From UBA7485 sp050945075 (GTDB lineage: Bacteria; Bacillota; Clostridia; Eubacteriales; Eubacteriaceae): a stretch of 7,745 nucleotides of DNA. A program made the translations under genes and the position numbers. Numbering within the stretch: the first letter of the stretch is position 1; each line of letters starts with the position of its first letter. The notes below the pieces were generated by a model, which did not search any database, was not told the origin of the DNA, and saw only the letters and a list, made by a program, of their open reading frames with translations. The stretch covers positions 1-7,745 of the forward strand of contig JBMNSG010000115.1 in the NCBI GenBank assembly GCA_050945075.1, read 5' to 3'. Below, in pieces: positions 1 to 5,689 of the stretch.

Positions 1-1374
1 ATTCCGGCGCTCTTTATCCTGCAGGCGAACCATCTCGTCAGTGATGGCATTGTAGTCTTTGCCGCCCTCGACCTTTCGAAGCAATTCTTTCTGTAAATCC
101 TCAAGCCTCAGTTGAATGCCTTCCGGTGAGAGAGTGTCGGTTGTGAAGACGGCCCTGGTTACGTTTTCCTGCAGCTGGGCCAAGAACTCTTTCCTGCCTC
201 GTAGAATCCGGTTTAAGGCTTTGACCGTGACATCCTCAAGGGCAGCTTCATTTACCGTCCGATTCGTACAGTTGCTCTCAGCTTCCGATGGCTCCAAGCG
301 GCTGATGCAGCGCCAGACAATGGATTTGCAGCCATTGTTGTTCCAGTGGACACGGCGGTAAAGTTCACCGCACTCGCCGCAGAAAATAATCTGAGCGAAG
401 CAGTGATTGCAGGAGTAGGTACGTTTCTTGCTTGTAGGGCTCTTGTGCACGACGCGCCTGGGGACAAGTTCCTCCTGTACCTGCATGAAGATTTCTTTCG
501 GAATGATGGGAGGATGATCGTCCTCCACATAGTATTGTGGCACGATGCCAGTGTTCTTAATTCGCTTCTTTATAAGGAAGTCGGTGGTATATGTTTTCTG
601 CAAAAGAGCATCACCCATGTATTTTTCATTCCGGAGAATCTTGTTGATCGTGCTGGTGTGCCATTTTTCTTTTCCGGCACCGGTAAGGATGTGATCCGCC
701 TCAAGTCCGGAGGCTATTTTGTCCATGCTGAGGCCTTCGAGATATTCGCGATAGATGCGCTTTACAACTTCGGACTGCTCAGCGTCAATTATGAGCTTTC
801 CGTCACTGTCTTTCGAGTAACCGAGGAAGCGGTTATGGTTAACACTTACCTTTCCCTGCTGGTAACGGTACTGCAGGCCGAGCTTTACGTTCTGCGAAAG
901 ACTCTGGCTTTCCTGCTGGGCAAGCGAAGCCATAATCGTGATCAGCACTTCACCTTTGGCATCCATTGTGTTGATGGATTCCTTTTCAAAGTAGACCGGG
1001 ATATTTTTATCCTTGAGCTGCCGGATATACTGCAGGCAATCAAGAGTGTTGCGGGCGAATCGGCTGATGGATTTCGTGATGATCATGTCGATGTTTCCGG
1101 CCATGCACTCATCAATCATGCGGTTGAACTCATCACGCTTTTTGGTGTTGGTGCCGGAAATACCGTCATCGGCGAAGATTCCTGCCAGCTCCCATTCTGG
1201 ATTTTTCTGAATGTACTCCGTGTAGTGGGAGACCTGTGCGTCGTAGCTGGTTTCCTGCTCGTCAGAATCGGTGCTGACACGGCAGTATGCGGCGACGCGA
1301 AGCTTAGGAGCTTTCTCTTTACTGATGTTGTTCCCTACCTGTCTTTTTGCCGGGATAAATGTAACGCTTGCCAT
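1..1374 (-). CDS. Large serine recombinase, third gene of the integrase operon (C-terminus beyond left edge)
   Basis: Site-specific DNA recombinase of the large serine integrase family, which cuts and rejoins DNA through a 5'-phosphoserine to integrate or excise mobile DNA. The 458 residues present are open to the left edge. The resolvase domain spans about 25-170, with catalytic Ser34 in AAYCRVSTDSD and the arginine motif TKSISRFARN. The recombinase domain follows at about 190-300 (IDAEQSEVVKRIY, then LRNEKYMGDALLQKTY). A zinc ribbon begins at Cys332 (CGECG), and a charged helical, probably coiled-coil stretch runs to the edge. The ATG lies within the stop of the preceding gene (TGATG, 1-nt overlap), which implies coupled translation. 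It is clearly a diverged paralogue of the 519-residue recombinase upstream. No frameshift is visible, so the protein is probably functional. Which of the two full-size enzymes integrates and which excises cannot be told. Confidence 0.93.
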   Translation of the reverse strand, partial: MASVTFIPAKRQVGNNISKEKAPKLRVAAYCRVSTDSDEQETSYDAQVSHYTEYIQKNPEWELAGIFADDGISGTNTKKRDEFNRMIDECMAGNIDMIITKSISRFARNTLDCLQYIRQLKDKNIPVYFEKESINTMDAKGEVLITIMASLAQQESQSLSQNVKLGLQYRYQQGKVSVNHNRFLGYSKDSDGKLIIDAEQSEVVKRIYREYLEGLSMDKIASGLEADHILTGAGKEKWHTSTINKILRNEKYMGDALLQKTYTTDFLIKKRIKNTGIVPQYYVEDDHPPIIPKEIFMQVQEELVPRRVVHKSPTSKKRTYSCNHCFAQIIFCGECGELYRRVHWNNNGCKSIVWRCISRLEPSEAESNCTNRTVNEAALEDVTVKALNRILRGRKEFLAQLQENVTRAVFTTDTLSPEGIQLRLEDLQKELLRKVEGGKDYNAITDEMVRLQDKERRN

Positions 1375-1796
1375 CAAATCACCGACCTTTCTATCAGGCT
1401 GTAAATGTACTCGGCCTGCGCTGCCGGGTTATCGTAATGCTCGATCATTTTTCCAATGTGAAATTGCGTAGGAGCTGACCGTTCCACCTTGCTTTGCTTT
1501 CTGTTCAACCGCCCGAGAGCTTTTGCCCGACTCTGCTTTTCTGCTTCGGTCTGTTCGAAGGTTTCCTTGTCAATGAGGGCCGGATAGAAGCTGTCGCCGA
1601 GATAATGACGATTTTCCATGATTCGTTTGGCACCACAATGCTTAACGTCAATACCGGCATCATTGGCAGCCTTCTGTAATGAAGCACCAGCAAGATAGGT
1701 TTCATACAGCTTTTGAATTTTTACGACAGCTTCGTTATCAATAACTGCCTTTCCGTTTTCAATCTTGTACCCATAGGGTGTGTGTCCCATTTTCAT
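1374..1796 (-). CDS. Recombinase-domain protein lacking the catalytic domain, middle gene of the operon
   Basis: A 140-residue protein resembling only the central recombinase (DNA-binding) domain of large serine recombinases. GHTPYGYKIENGKAVIDNEA followed by VVKIQKLYETYLAGASLQKAANDAG parallels the block after the resolvase domain in both neighbours, and RIMENRHYLGDSFYPALI parallels their NKKYTGD/NEKYMGD segment. There is no YCRVS catalytic motif and no cysteine zinc ribbon. The C-terminal third (HIGKMIEHYDNPAAQAEYIY and onward) is charged and probably helical. The start chosen is the ATG at 1796, which overlaps the upstream stop as ATGA behind GGAAAGG; an in-frame ATG at 1823 lies deeper in the upstream gene and is less likely. 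The stop overlaps the next start (TGATG). Tight coupling on both sides argues for a maintained accessory subunit rather than debris. A role in DNA binding or synapsis with its neighbours is inference. Confidence 0.8.
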   Translation of the reverse strand: MKMGHTPYGYKIENGKAVIDNEAVVKIQKLYETYLAGASLQKAANDAGIDVKHCGAKRIMENRHYLGDSFYPALIDKETFEQTEAEKQSRAKALGRLNRKQSKVERSAPTQFHIGKMIEHYDNPAAQAEYIYSLIERSVI

Positions 1797-3352
1797 ATCC
1801 TTTCCGTGAGCGAGAGTCCACATTGTAGTTCAAAGCGGTACTCGGTTCTGCTGATTACAGTTATCCGGCTCACATGTTTTTCAAATAATTCTTCATTGAA
1901 GGTTTCCAGCATTTCTTCTTTTTCGGCAAAGTGAAGAAGGGCGGTTGCTGCATTGACCTTAGAAACATCCGACGAAACGCTATTGCTTTGCGCATCCATT
2001 TCTTTTCGGATGCGATCAGCCTTTGTCAGAAGCTCATTTGTTTCCTTCGTAAAGAGTACCTTATCAAGGAATCCCTGTGCAGCCAGCTGCTGGAGCCTTT
2101 CACGCTGCTCGGTGTTCTGAGCGAGTTCAGTCGTTAGCTCTTGAATCCGACGCAGGGAATCGTCTGTGGATTCTGTTTTGAGGGCCTCTGTATAAGGCTT
2201 CAGCACGTAGCGATGAGCGAAGACAAGCTTGTTCATCATCGCGATAAAAGCCAGCTTCGGGTCATCGTCCTTTATTGATTTCATGCTGCAGGCGTTCTTG
2301 TCGTTCAGATGCGTATTACAGCACCATGCTATGTAACTGTCGCCAGATGTGTAATGTGTCCGGCGCTTGAAGGTGCTGCCGCATTTGCCGCAGATTATTT
2401 TCCCTGAGAAGGCATAGCGCTTCTGGTACTTCTCACTGTCTGGAATGACGTTTTTTTCTTTGGCATGTTGCTTTAACATCTTTTCGGCGGCTTCAAACTC
2501 GCTGTGGCTGATGATTGCCTCGTGATGATCTGATACAAAGTACTGATTTTTCTCACCGCGATTGTGGTGACGGTTGAACTGCGCATCCGTGTAGGTCTTC
2601 TGGAAAAGAACATCGCCGGTATACTTCTTATTTGTCAGAATCCCTTTGACTGTGGATGCGCTCCAGTGATGACCTTTTCTGGTGGAAATTTTTTCTCCAT
2701 TCAGCATGTTGGCAATTTTTGCGGTGCCAATGCCAGAAAGAGCAAAAGCGAAAATCCTTTTTACAATTGCCGCCTGCTCCGGGTTGACGACTATGTTCTG
2801 CTTATTCCAATCGTAGCCGTAGGGTGGGTATCCGATCTTGAACGTCGCGTTTTCAAATCGGCGCTGCACAGACCACTTGCTATTCTCTGAAATAGATAGG
2901 GATTCGTCTGCGGCCATACTGGAAAGGATTGATAGAAATAATTCGCTTTCCATGGAGCCGGTATTGATGTTTTCCTTTTCAAAATAAACGGGAATATTCA
3001 GGTTGAGAAGCTTTCTGACAAGCTCAAGGCAGTCAGCAGTGTTGCGGCTGAAGCGACTAATTGATTTCGAGATGATAAAATCAATTTTCCCGGCTTTGCA
3101 GTCGGCAAGCATGCGGTTTAGCTCAGGACGTTTCTCCTTCTTTGTACCTGTGATACCTTCATCATAATAAACGCCAGCGCACTTCCAATCATTCCGGGCA
3201 GCAATATAGTTTTCATAGTGTGTGACCTGTGCTTCAAGACTTTCTGCCTGCGCGTCAGAGTCTGTGCTGACACGGCAATAAGCAGCTACACGGAGCTTTC
3301 GCTTAGCATCAGTTATATTTTTGTTTTCTTCGATTTTTGTTATTTTTTTCAA
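1793..3352 (-). CDS. Large serine recombinase, first recombinase of the integrase operon
   Basis: Complete 519-residue large serine recombinase. The resolvase domain is at about 20-165, with catalytic Ser29 in AAYCRVSTDSD and the arginine motif SKSISRFSRN. The recombinase domain is at about 175-290 (GYPPYGYDWNKQNIVVNPEQ, then LTNKKYTGDVLFQKTY). The zinc ribbon has Cys321/Cys324 (CGKCG) and Cys344/Cys345/Cys355. A coiled-coil-like region follows at about 395-460 (ELTTELAQNTEQRERLQQLA). The length is normal for the family. The start is TTG at 3352: AGGAGG sits 8 nt upstream, whereas the nearby ATG at 3360 directly abuts that site and opens only a three-codon frame (MNP) whose stop overlaps the TTG. 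The gene follows the SHOCT-like gene by 67 nt and overlaps the next gene by 4 nt, so it probably belongs to one mRNA with both. Confidence 0.95.
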   Translation of the reverse strand: MKKITKIEENKNITDAKRKLRVAAYCRVSTDSDAQAESLEAQVTHYENYIAARNDWKCAGVYYDEGITGTKKEKRPELNRMLADCKAGKIDFIISKSISRFSRNTADCLELVRKLLNLNIPVYFEKENINTGSMESELFLSILSSMAADESLSISENSKWSVQRRFENATFKIGYPPYGYDWNKQNIVVNPEQAAIVKRIFAFALSGIGTAKIANMLNGEKISTRKGHHWSASTVKGILTNKKYTGDVLFQKTYTDAQFNRHHNRGEKNQYFVSDHHEAIISHSEFEAAEKMLKQHAKEKNVIPDSEKYQKRYAFSGKIICGKCGSTFKRRTHYTSGDSYIAWCCNTHLNDKNACSMKSIKDDDPKLAFIAMMNKLVFAHRYVLKPYTEALKTESTDDSLRRIQELTTELAQNTEQRERLQQLAAQGFLDKVLFTKETNELLTKADRIRKEMDAQSNSVSSDVSKVNAATALLHFAEKEEMLETFNEELFEKHVSRITVISRTEYRFELQCGLSLTERI

Positions 3353-3360
3353 GGGTTCAT

Positions 3361-3370
3361 CCTCCTTTCC
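3361..3370 (-). promoter_or_regulatory. Shine-Dalgarno site deciding the TTG start of the recombinase
   Basis: On the minus strand GGAAAGGAGG lies 8 nt before the TTG at 3352, the ideal distance. An ATG touches the site directly and opens the mini-frame ATG AAC CCT TGA, whose TGA shares two bases with the TTG. The spacing favours TTG as the true start. Confidence 0.7.
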
Positions 3371-3419
3371 GCATGTCTATACATCACTCTGAATGCCTTT
3401 ACTATCAAGCATTATTCGG

Positions 3420-3611
3420 CTATATTTCCGCAAACAAGGGAGAGAAAGTTTTAAGGTTGATGTCCGATAATTTGTTGAATTCAGCAACGGATATGAGCCC
3501 GGAATCAAGCATCGTTTTCGCGATGGCCTGAGCTCTCTTGTAGTCAAGGTCTCCCTGAATGCGCTCCTGCGTGAAATATCCAGAAGGAACACTTGTATTA
3601 TTGTCTGTCAT
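3420..3611 (-). CDS. Small SHOCT-domain-like protein leading the recombinase operon
   Basis: A 63-residue soluble protein with no signal peptide or membrane segment. After a short N-terminal tail (MTDNNTSVPSGYFTQERIQG), the block RAQAIAKTMLDSGLISVAEF matches the SHOCT pattern, a short helical motif with L-x-x-G-x-I-(S/T)-x-x-E-(F/Y). It ends NLKTFSPLFAEI. Small proteins of this type often precede tandem serine recombinases in Clostridia (general knowledge of such loci). It is the first gene of the minus-strand operon, 67 nt ahead of the TTG-started recombinase. Only a weak purine-rich stretch (GGATAAG) precedes its ATG. The function is unknown; a regulator or recombination directionality partner is possible but not shown by the sequence. 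Confidence 0.8.
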   Translation of the reverse strand: MTDNNTSVPSGYFTQERIQGDLDYKRAQAIAKTMLDSGLISVAEFNKLSDINLKTFSPLFAEI

Positions 3612-3669
3612 AACTTATCCACATCCAATTTCCCACTGGAGATGAACGGGCAATTTGAGCGGAGGAAAA

Positions 3670-3714
3670 TAAAAAAAAGCCTGCGGACATTCTAAAAAAG
3701 GAACACCCGCAGGC
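3670..3714 (-). terminator. Rho-independent terminator after the LysM gene remnant
   Basis: The 8-bp arms GCCTGCGG (3679-3686) and CCGCAGGC (3707-3714) pair perfectly around a 20-nt loop. Read on the minus strand, the stem is followed by eight Ts and then ATTTT. It lies just after the LysM stop codon and before the SHOCT gene, so it would separate late (lysis) transcription from the integrase operon. Confidence 0.85.
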
Positions 3715-3732
3715 GAAAAACTGGATATTCAG

Positions 3733-3930
3733 TTATTTCACTCTGATCTTCCAACCGACCAGAATCCGATTAACATTTTGAATCAATGAGCTGTTCATGG
3801 ACTGAATAGCAGAAACCGTTGTACTATACTGGCGGGCGATGGCAGAGAGCGTATCGCCTGACTTCACGGTGTAATAAACAGGCTGGGGTTCATTATGGAC
3901 GCCGCACAGCTCGTTTACCTTTCCGGCAAC
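3733..3930 (-). pseudogene. C-terminal LysM fragment of a cell-wall hydrolase, probably a phage endolysin
   Basis: The last 65 codons of a gene whose 5' part is missing. The fragment contains one peptidoglycan-binding LysM domain that begins VYYTVKSGDTLSAIARQYST, continues TVSAIQSMNSSLI, and ends RILVGWKIRVK plus TAA. The preceding VAGKVNELCGVHNEPQP looks like the end of a catalytic domain plus linker, as in phage amidases or lysozymes. An in-frame TGA sits immediately upstream (3931-3933) and no plausible start with a ribosome binding site is present, so the domain is cut off from its enzyme. The break coincides with a rumA-like motif in the flanking sequence. It is followed by a good terminator. 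A lysin is the best guess given the tape-measure relic on the same strand. A bacterial LysM protein is the alternative. Confidence 0.82.
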
Positions 3931-3931
3931 T

Positions 3932-3958
3932 CAACATTGTGGAGTGTATTGGCCCATC
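3932..3958 (+). other. Possible attachment-site relic 1 (rumA-like motif NIVECIGPS)
   Basis: On the plus strand this reads N-I-V-E-C-I-G-P-S and includes ATTGTGGAGTGTATTGG, which resembles the HVECVV/HVETVV coding motif near the 3' end of rumA/rlmD genes. It lies directly at the point where the LysM gene is broken. The similarity is short and imperfect, so this is the weakest of the three copies. Confidence 0.35.
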
Positions 3959-4004
3959 AGGAGCCAGCGCAGCTTCACTATGTGGAAATAAGTCGGCCTT
4001 TACC

Positions 4005-4021
4005 GTCTCAATTGTTGAGAC
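4005..4021. repeat. Inverted repeat GTCTCAA-TTG-TTGAGAC
   Basis: Perfect 7-bp arms around a 3-nt centre. The right arm overlaps the second VETVV-like motif, so the palindrome could be part of a recombinase-bound half-site. No T-run follows on either strand, so it is not a terminator. Confidence 0.55.
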
Positions 4022-4043
4022 AGTGGTAAACTACATTTCTAGA
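4011..4043 (+). other. Possible attachment-site relic 2 (rumA-like motif IVETVVNYISR)
   Basis: On the plus strand the codons read I-V-E-T-V-V-N-Y-I-S-R. The DNA GTTGAGACAGTGGT matches GTGGAGACGGTGGT of relic 3 at 12 of 14 positions and then diverges. Shared core with different flanks is what recombined att sites look like. The frame continues as a 25-residue tail (KMPILYSSKGC and onward) and ends at a TAG. Such tails arise when a mobile element replaces the end of its target gene, but the tail itself is unrecognised. Confidence 0.45.
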
Positions 4044-4216
4044 AAAATGCCCATATTATATAGTAGCAAAGGGTGTGTATCGACTGTTTCCCGAATACTT
4101 CAATAGTTAAGACTTCCGTTTTGCTATTGAAAATTAAGATGTGAATAATGGCTTTCGGCAAGTGTGGACTTGTTTCCATATTGATATGATATGTTTCCGA
4201 GAACAGGAAGCCAATC

Positions 4217-4268
4217 TGACATCAATTAGCAGGTATCGGGCCACGTGGAGACGGTGGTGTTGATGTCA
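4217..4268. repeat. Inverted repeat TGACATCAA ... TTGATGTCA around relic 3
   Basis: Nine-base perfect arms at 4217-4225 and 4260-4268 enclose 34 bases, including the palindrome CCACGTGG (4241-4248). The right arm lies inside the rumA-like codons L-M-S. The arrangement places a core-like sequence between inverted arms, as recombinase binding sites often do. Chance cannot be excluded. Confidence 0.5.
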
Positions 4269-4286
4269 AGAGTCGAGGGTAAATAA
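4239..4286 (+). pseudogene. 3' tail of a rumA/rlmD-type 23S rRNA uracil methyltransferase gene (likely att remnant)
   Basis: The plus strand reads GHVETVVLMSRVEGK and then TAA. H-V-E-T-V-V-L-(L/M)-S is the characteristic late motif of the RumA/RlmD 23S rRNA (uracil-5)-methyltransferase family. Nothing upstream is RumA-like, and an in-frame TAG lies at 4227-4229, so only about 15 codons of the gene end are present. The 3' end of rum genes is an established integration target for phages and integrative elements in streptococci and relatives. A short tail next to serine recombinases and phage relics is therefore best read as an att half-site or scar. It could also be carried within an element as its regenerated target end. 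Confidence 0.6.
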
Positions 4287-4287
4287 A

Positions 4288-4309
4288 CCTGAAAGTCCTT
4301 GATTTCAGG
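4288..4309. repeat. Hairpin just after the rumA-like tail
   Basis: CCTGAAA (4288-4294) and TTTCAGG (4303-4309) pair perfectly around an 8-nt loop, starting 1 nt after the stop codon of the rumA-like tail. No T-run follows in either direction, so it is not a standard terminator. Confidence 0.45.
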
Positions 4310-4375
4310 GCATTTGCGGATTTGGAGGAAAAGCAGCTGAGGGACGCAGAATCCTTTGCGGGAACTTGTCCAAAG

Positions 4376-4399
4376 CTGTCAAGTAAAACACCTTGACAG
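4376..4399. repeat. Inverted repeat CTGTCAAG-N8-CTTGACAG
   Basis: Perfect 8-bp arms at 4376-4383 and 4392-4399. The right arm contains TTGACA, and a second TTGACA lies at 4406-4411. No convincing -10 box follows at the right distance. It could be an operator, a recombinase site or the end of an inserted element. Confidence 0.5.
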
Positions 4400-4423
4400 G
4401 GAGAATTGACATTCAGTTGGCGA

Positions 4424-4493
4424 ATTAGATGTTTTCTGTAAGGTTTAGGCTGTGGATTAGATGTTTTGCCGTTGAGTGAGCGGATTAGATGTT
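4424..4493 (+). repeat. Three direct repeats of ATTAGATGTT at ~30-bp spacing (possible IS21-type end)
   Basis: ATTAGATGTT occurs at 4424-4433, 4456-4465 and 4484-4493, that is, 32 and 28 bp apart. The first two copies extend to ATTAGATGTTTT, and the last two are preceded by GG. IS21-family insertion sequences have multiple short terminal repeats of this style, but no istA or istB sequence is present. Binding sites of a regulator for the methyltransferase that starts 38 bp downstream are an alternative. Confidence 0.6.
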
Positions 4494-4530
4494 AAGGCAG
4501 ACATATTTGAATTTGTGGGGGAGAAAACTA

Positions 4531-5319
4531 ATGAACGAAGTCAATAAAACACTGTTCATTCCGTTGTACGGTAAAGCGCAGGTCAGCAAACGAAAAATCA
4601 TATTGAACGATCCTATGGCGGAGAAAATATGGGACGCAGAAGCGTTTTTGCTAAATCGGAAATCTAAATCCAAGTGGCTGACATACATTATGGCTATGCG
4701 AGCCAGGATATTTGATGATTGGACCCGCTCTATGCTTGCTAAAGAGAAGAATGCCGTCGTTATACACTTAGGCTGCGGTCTTGACAGCAGATACCTCAGA
4801 GTAAAGGGTGATTACAGCAAGTGGTTTGACTGCGATTTTCCGGATGTAATTGATGTCAGAGCACGATATTATCATCCGTCAGAAGAATATGTGATGGTGG
4901 GTTTGGACGCCCGAAGCCCGAAAAACATGAACATTTTGCCCGACTCGGAATGCGCCGTTGTCATTCTGGAGGGAATAAGCATGTACCTGTCCAACGGTCA
5001 GTTGCGCGACTTGTTTGAGGCACTACAGGAAAAGTACCAAAAAGTGATGGTGCTGATGGACATATATACGGTATTTGGCGCGAAGGCTTCAAAATACAAA
5101 AATCCGGTCAATGATGTCGGCGTAACAACGTTATATGGCGTCGATAATTTGGACAAGCTTATTGAAGGCACAAGATTTCGCGTAATAGAGGAACATTCGT
5201 TAACGCCGGAAAGCCTTGTGGACGAGTTGAACGGATTTGATAAGCGGGTTTTTAAACTGATGTTTACGGGAAAAGTGTATGGAAAGATATATCGACTTTT
5301 CGAGTTGAGTGCGAAGTAG
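4531..5319 (+). CDS. Class I SAM-dependent methyltransferase, LCM/Tcmp-type
   Basis: A 262-residue cytoplasmic methyltransferase of the leucine-carboxyl/polyketide O-methyltransferase (Tcmp-like) group, which transfers a methyl group from S-adenosylmethionine, usually to an oxygen of a small molecule or carboxylate. SAM-binding motif I is HLGCGLDSR at 79-87. The acidic residue for the ribose is in FDCDFPDV (Asp100/Asp102), GLDAR is at 124-128, and the family motif VILEGISMYL ends at 153. The ATG at 4531 is chosen because GGGGGAG lies 7 nt upstream; the frame can extend to 4489, but no ribosome binding site supports that. The gene is complete, stands alone and runs opposite to the phage-type genes on both sides, which marks it as cargo. 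The substrate cannot be inferred. No resistance function or partner regulator is visible next to it. Confidence 0.9.
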   Translation: MNEVNKTLFIPLYGKAQVSKRKIILNDPMAEKIWDAEAFLLNRKSKSKWLTYIMAMRARIFDDWTRSMLAKEKNAVVIHLGCGLDSRYLRVKGDYSKWFDCDFPDVIDVRARYYHPSEEYVMVGLDARSPKNMNILPDSECAVVILEGISMYLSNGQLRDLFEALQEKYQKVMVLMDIYTVFGAKASKYKNPVNDVGVTTLYGVDNLDKLIEGTRFRVIEEHSLTPESLVDELNGFDKRVFKLMFTGKVYGKIYRLFELSAK

Positions 5320-5443
5320 CGAAACTCCGCCAACTTCCGATTTGTACAAGCAAGAGAGCAAGCCACTCTATAGGTAAAATTCCTATCAGGGCAGCGTCCT
5401 CTTTTATTCTGCGATATCCACGCTCACGCCGGATTTGAATTCC

Positions 5444-5614
5444 ATTTTGTGAGAGTAGTCCGGAATTGGCAGGGTCGAGCTTTAATAAGCGGTTTACGTC
5501 CGTAAGCTGTGTCTGCGTGTTTTTGATCTCCTTGTTGACACCAGAGAGGGTTTTGGATAGGCCGGTCGTATTGCCGCCGATTTCCATTGTGATTCCTTTG
5601 ATTCTGTCAGCTAT
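5444..5614 (-). pseudogene. N-terminal fragment of a phage tail tape-measure protein
   Basis: The minus strand reads ADRIKGITMEIGGNTTGLSK, then TLSGVNKEIKNTQTQLTDVN, then RLLKLDPANSGLLSQ. This is the typical start of tape-measure proteins of Firmicutes siphophages, which set tail length and number hundreds of residues. Only about 56 codons remain. After LLSQ the frame runs on to a stop at 5264 through unrelated sequence (GIQIRRERGYRRIKED and onward), which marks a deletion junction near 5445. The expected initiator just before ADRIKG is ATA (5612-5614) instead of ATG, although GGAAGGAAGT lies at the right distance ahead of it. The start codon therefore appears lost. The strand is the same as that of the LysM fragment and recombinases, as expected for one prophage late region. 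Confidence 0.75.
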
Positions 5615-5640
5615 GCAATGACTTCCTTCCTGAAAAATGG

Positions 5641-5669
5641 GTATAAAAATAGCCCGGATTGCTCCGAGC
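5641..5669 (-). terminator. Rho-independent terminator after the XRE membrane regulator
   Basis: On the minus strand GCTCGGA and TCCGGGC form a 7-bp stem with one G-T pair, capped by a GCAA tetraloop and followed by TATTTTTAT. It starts 20 nt after the stop of the XRE gene at 5690. Confidence 0.82.
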
Positions 5670-5689
5670 ATAAGAAAAACACCTGCCAG

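Larger units (their letters stand above)
3931..4530. other. Gene-free mosaic region with att-like motifs, inverted repeats and short direct repeats
   Basis: Six hundred bases without an intact gene between the LysM fragment and the methyltransferase. It holds three rumA-3'-end-like motifs (3932-3958, 4011-4043, 4239-4286), several inverted repeats (4005-4021, 4217-4268, 4288-4309, 4376-4399) and three copies of ATTAGATGTT (4424-4493). Open frames across it, such as 3819-4106 on the plus strand, show no recognisable protein apart from the short motif stretches. The pattern suggests repeated insertion and deletion at one point. Confidence 0.6.

Noticed and set aside
346..1404. A 352-codon plus-strand open frame
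   Set aside because: It lies wholly opposite the recombinase gene, has no domain signature and no ribosome binding site. The minus strand carries clear serine recombinase motifs throughout, so this is an antisense shadow.
3819..4106. A 95-codon plus-strand frame as a real gene
   Set aside because: Its first part is antisense to the LysM fragment, it has no convincing ribosome binding site, and only the short VE(C/T)VV-like stretches are recognisable. It was used only as support for att-like scars.
4101..4229. A minus-strand open stretch (METSPHLPKAIIHIL and onward) as a small gene
   Set aside because: About 46 codons, no ribosome binding site, no known family.
4217..4310. A riboswitch or group II intron end suggested by the inverted repeats
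   Set aside because: No intron domain V pattern or known riboswitch core is visible; the repeats fit att-like or random hairpins better.
4998..5366. A 122-codon minus-strand frame
   Set aside because: Antisense to the well-supported methyltransferase, with no motif of its own.
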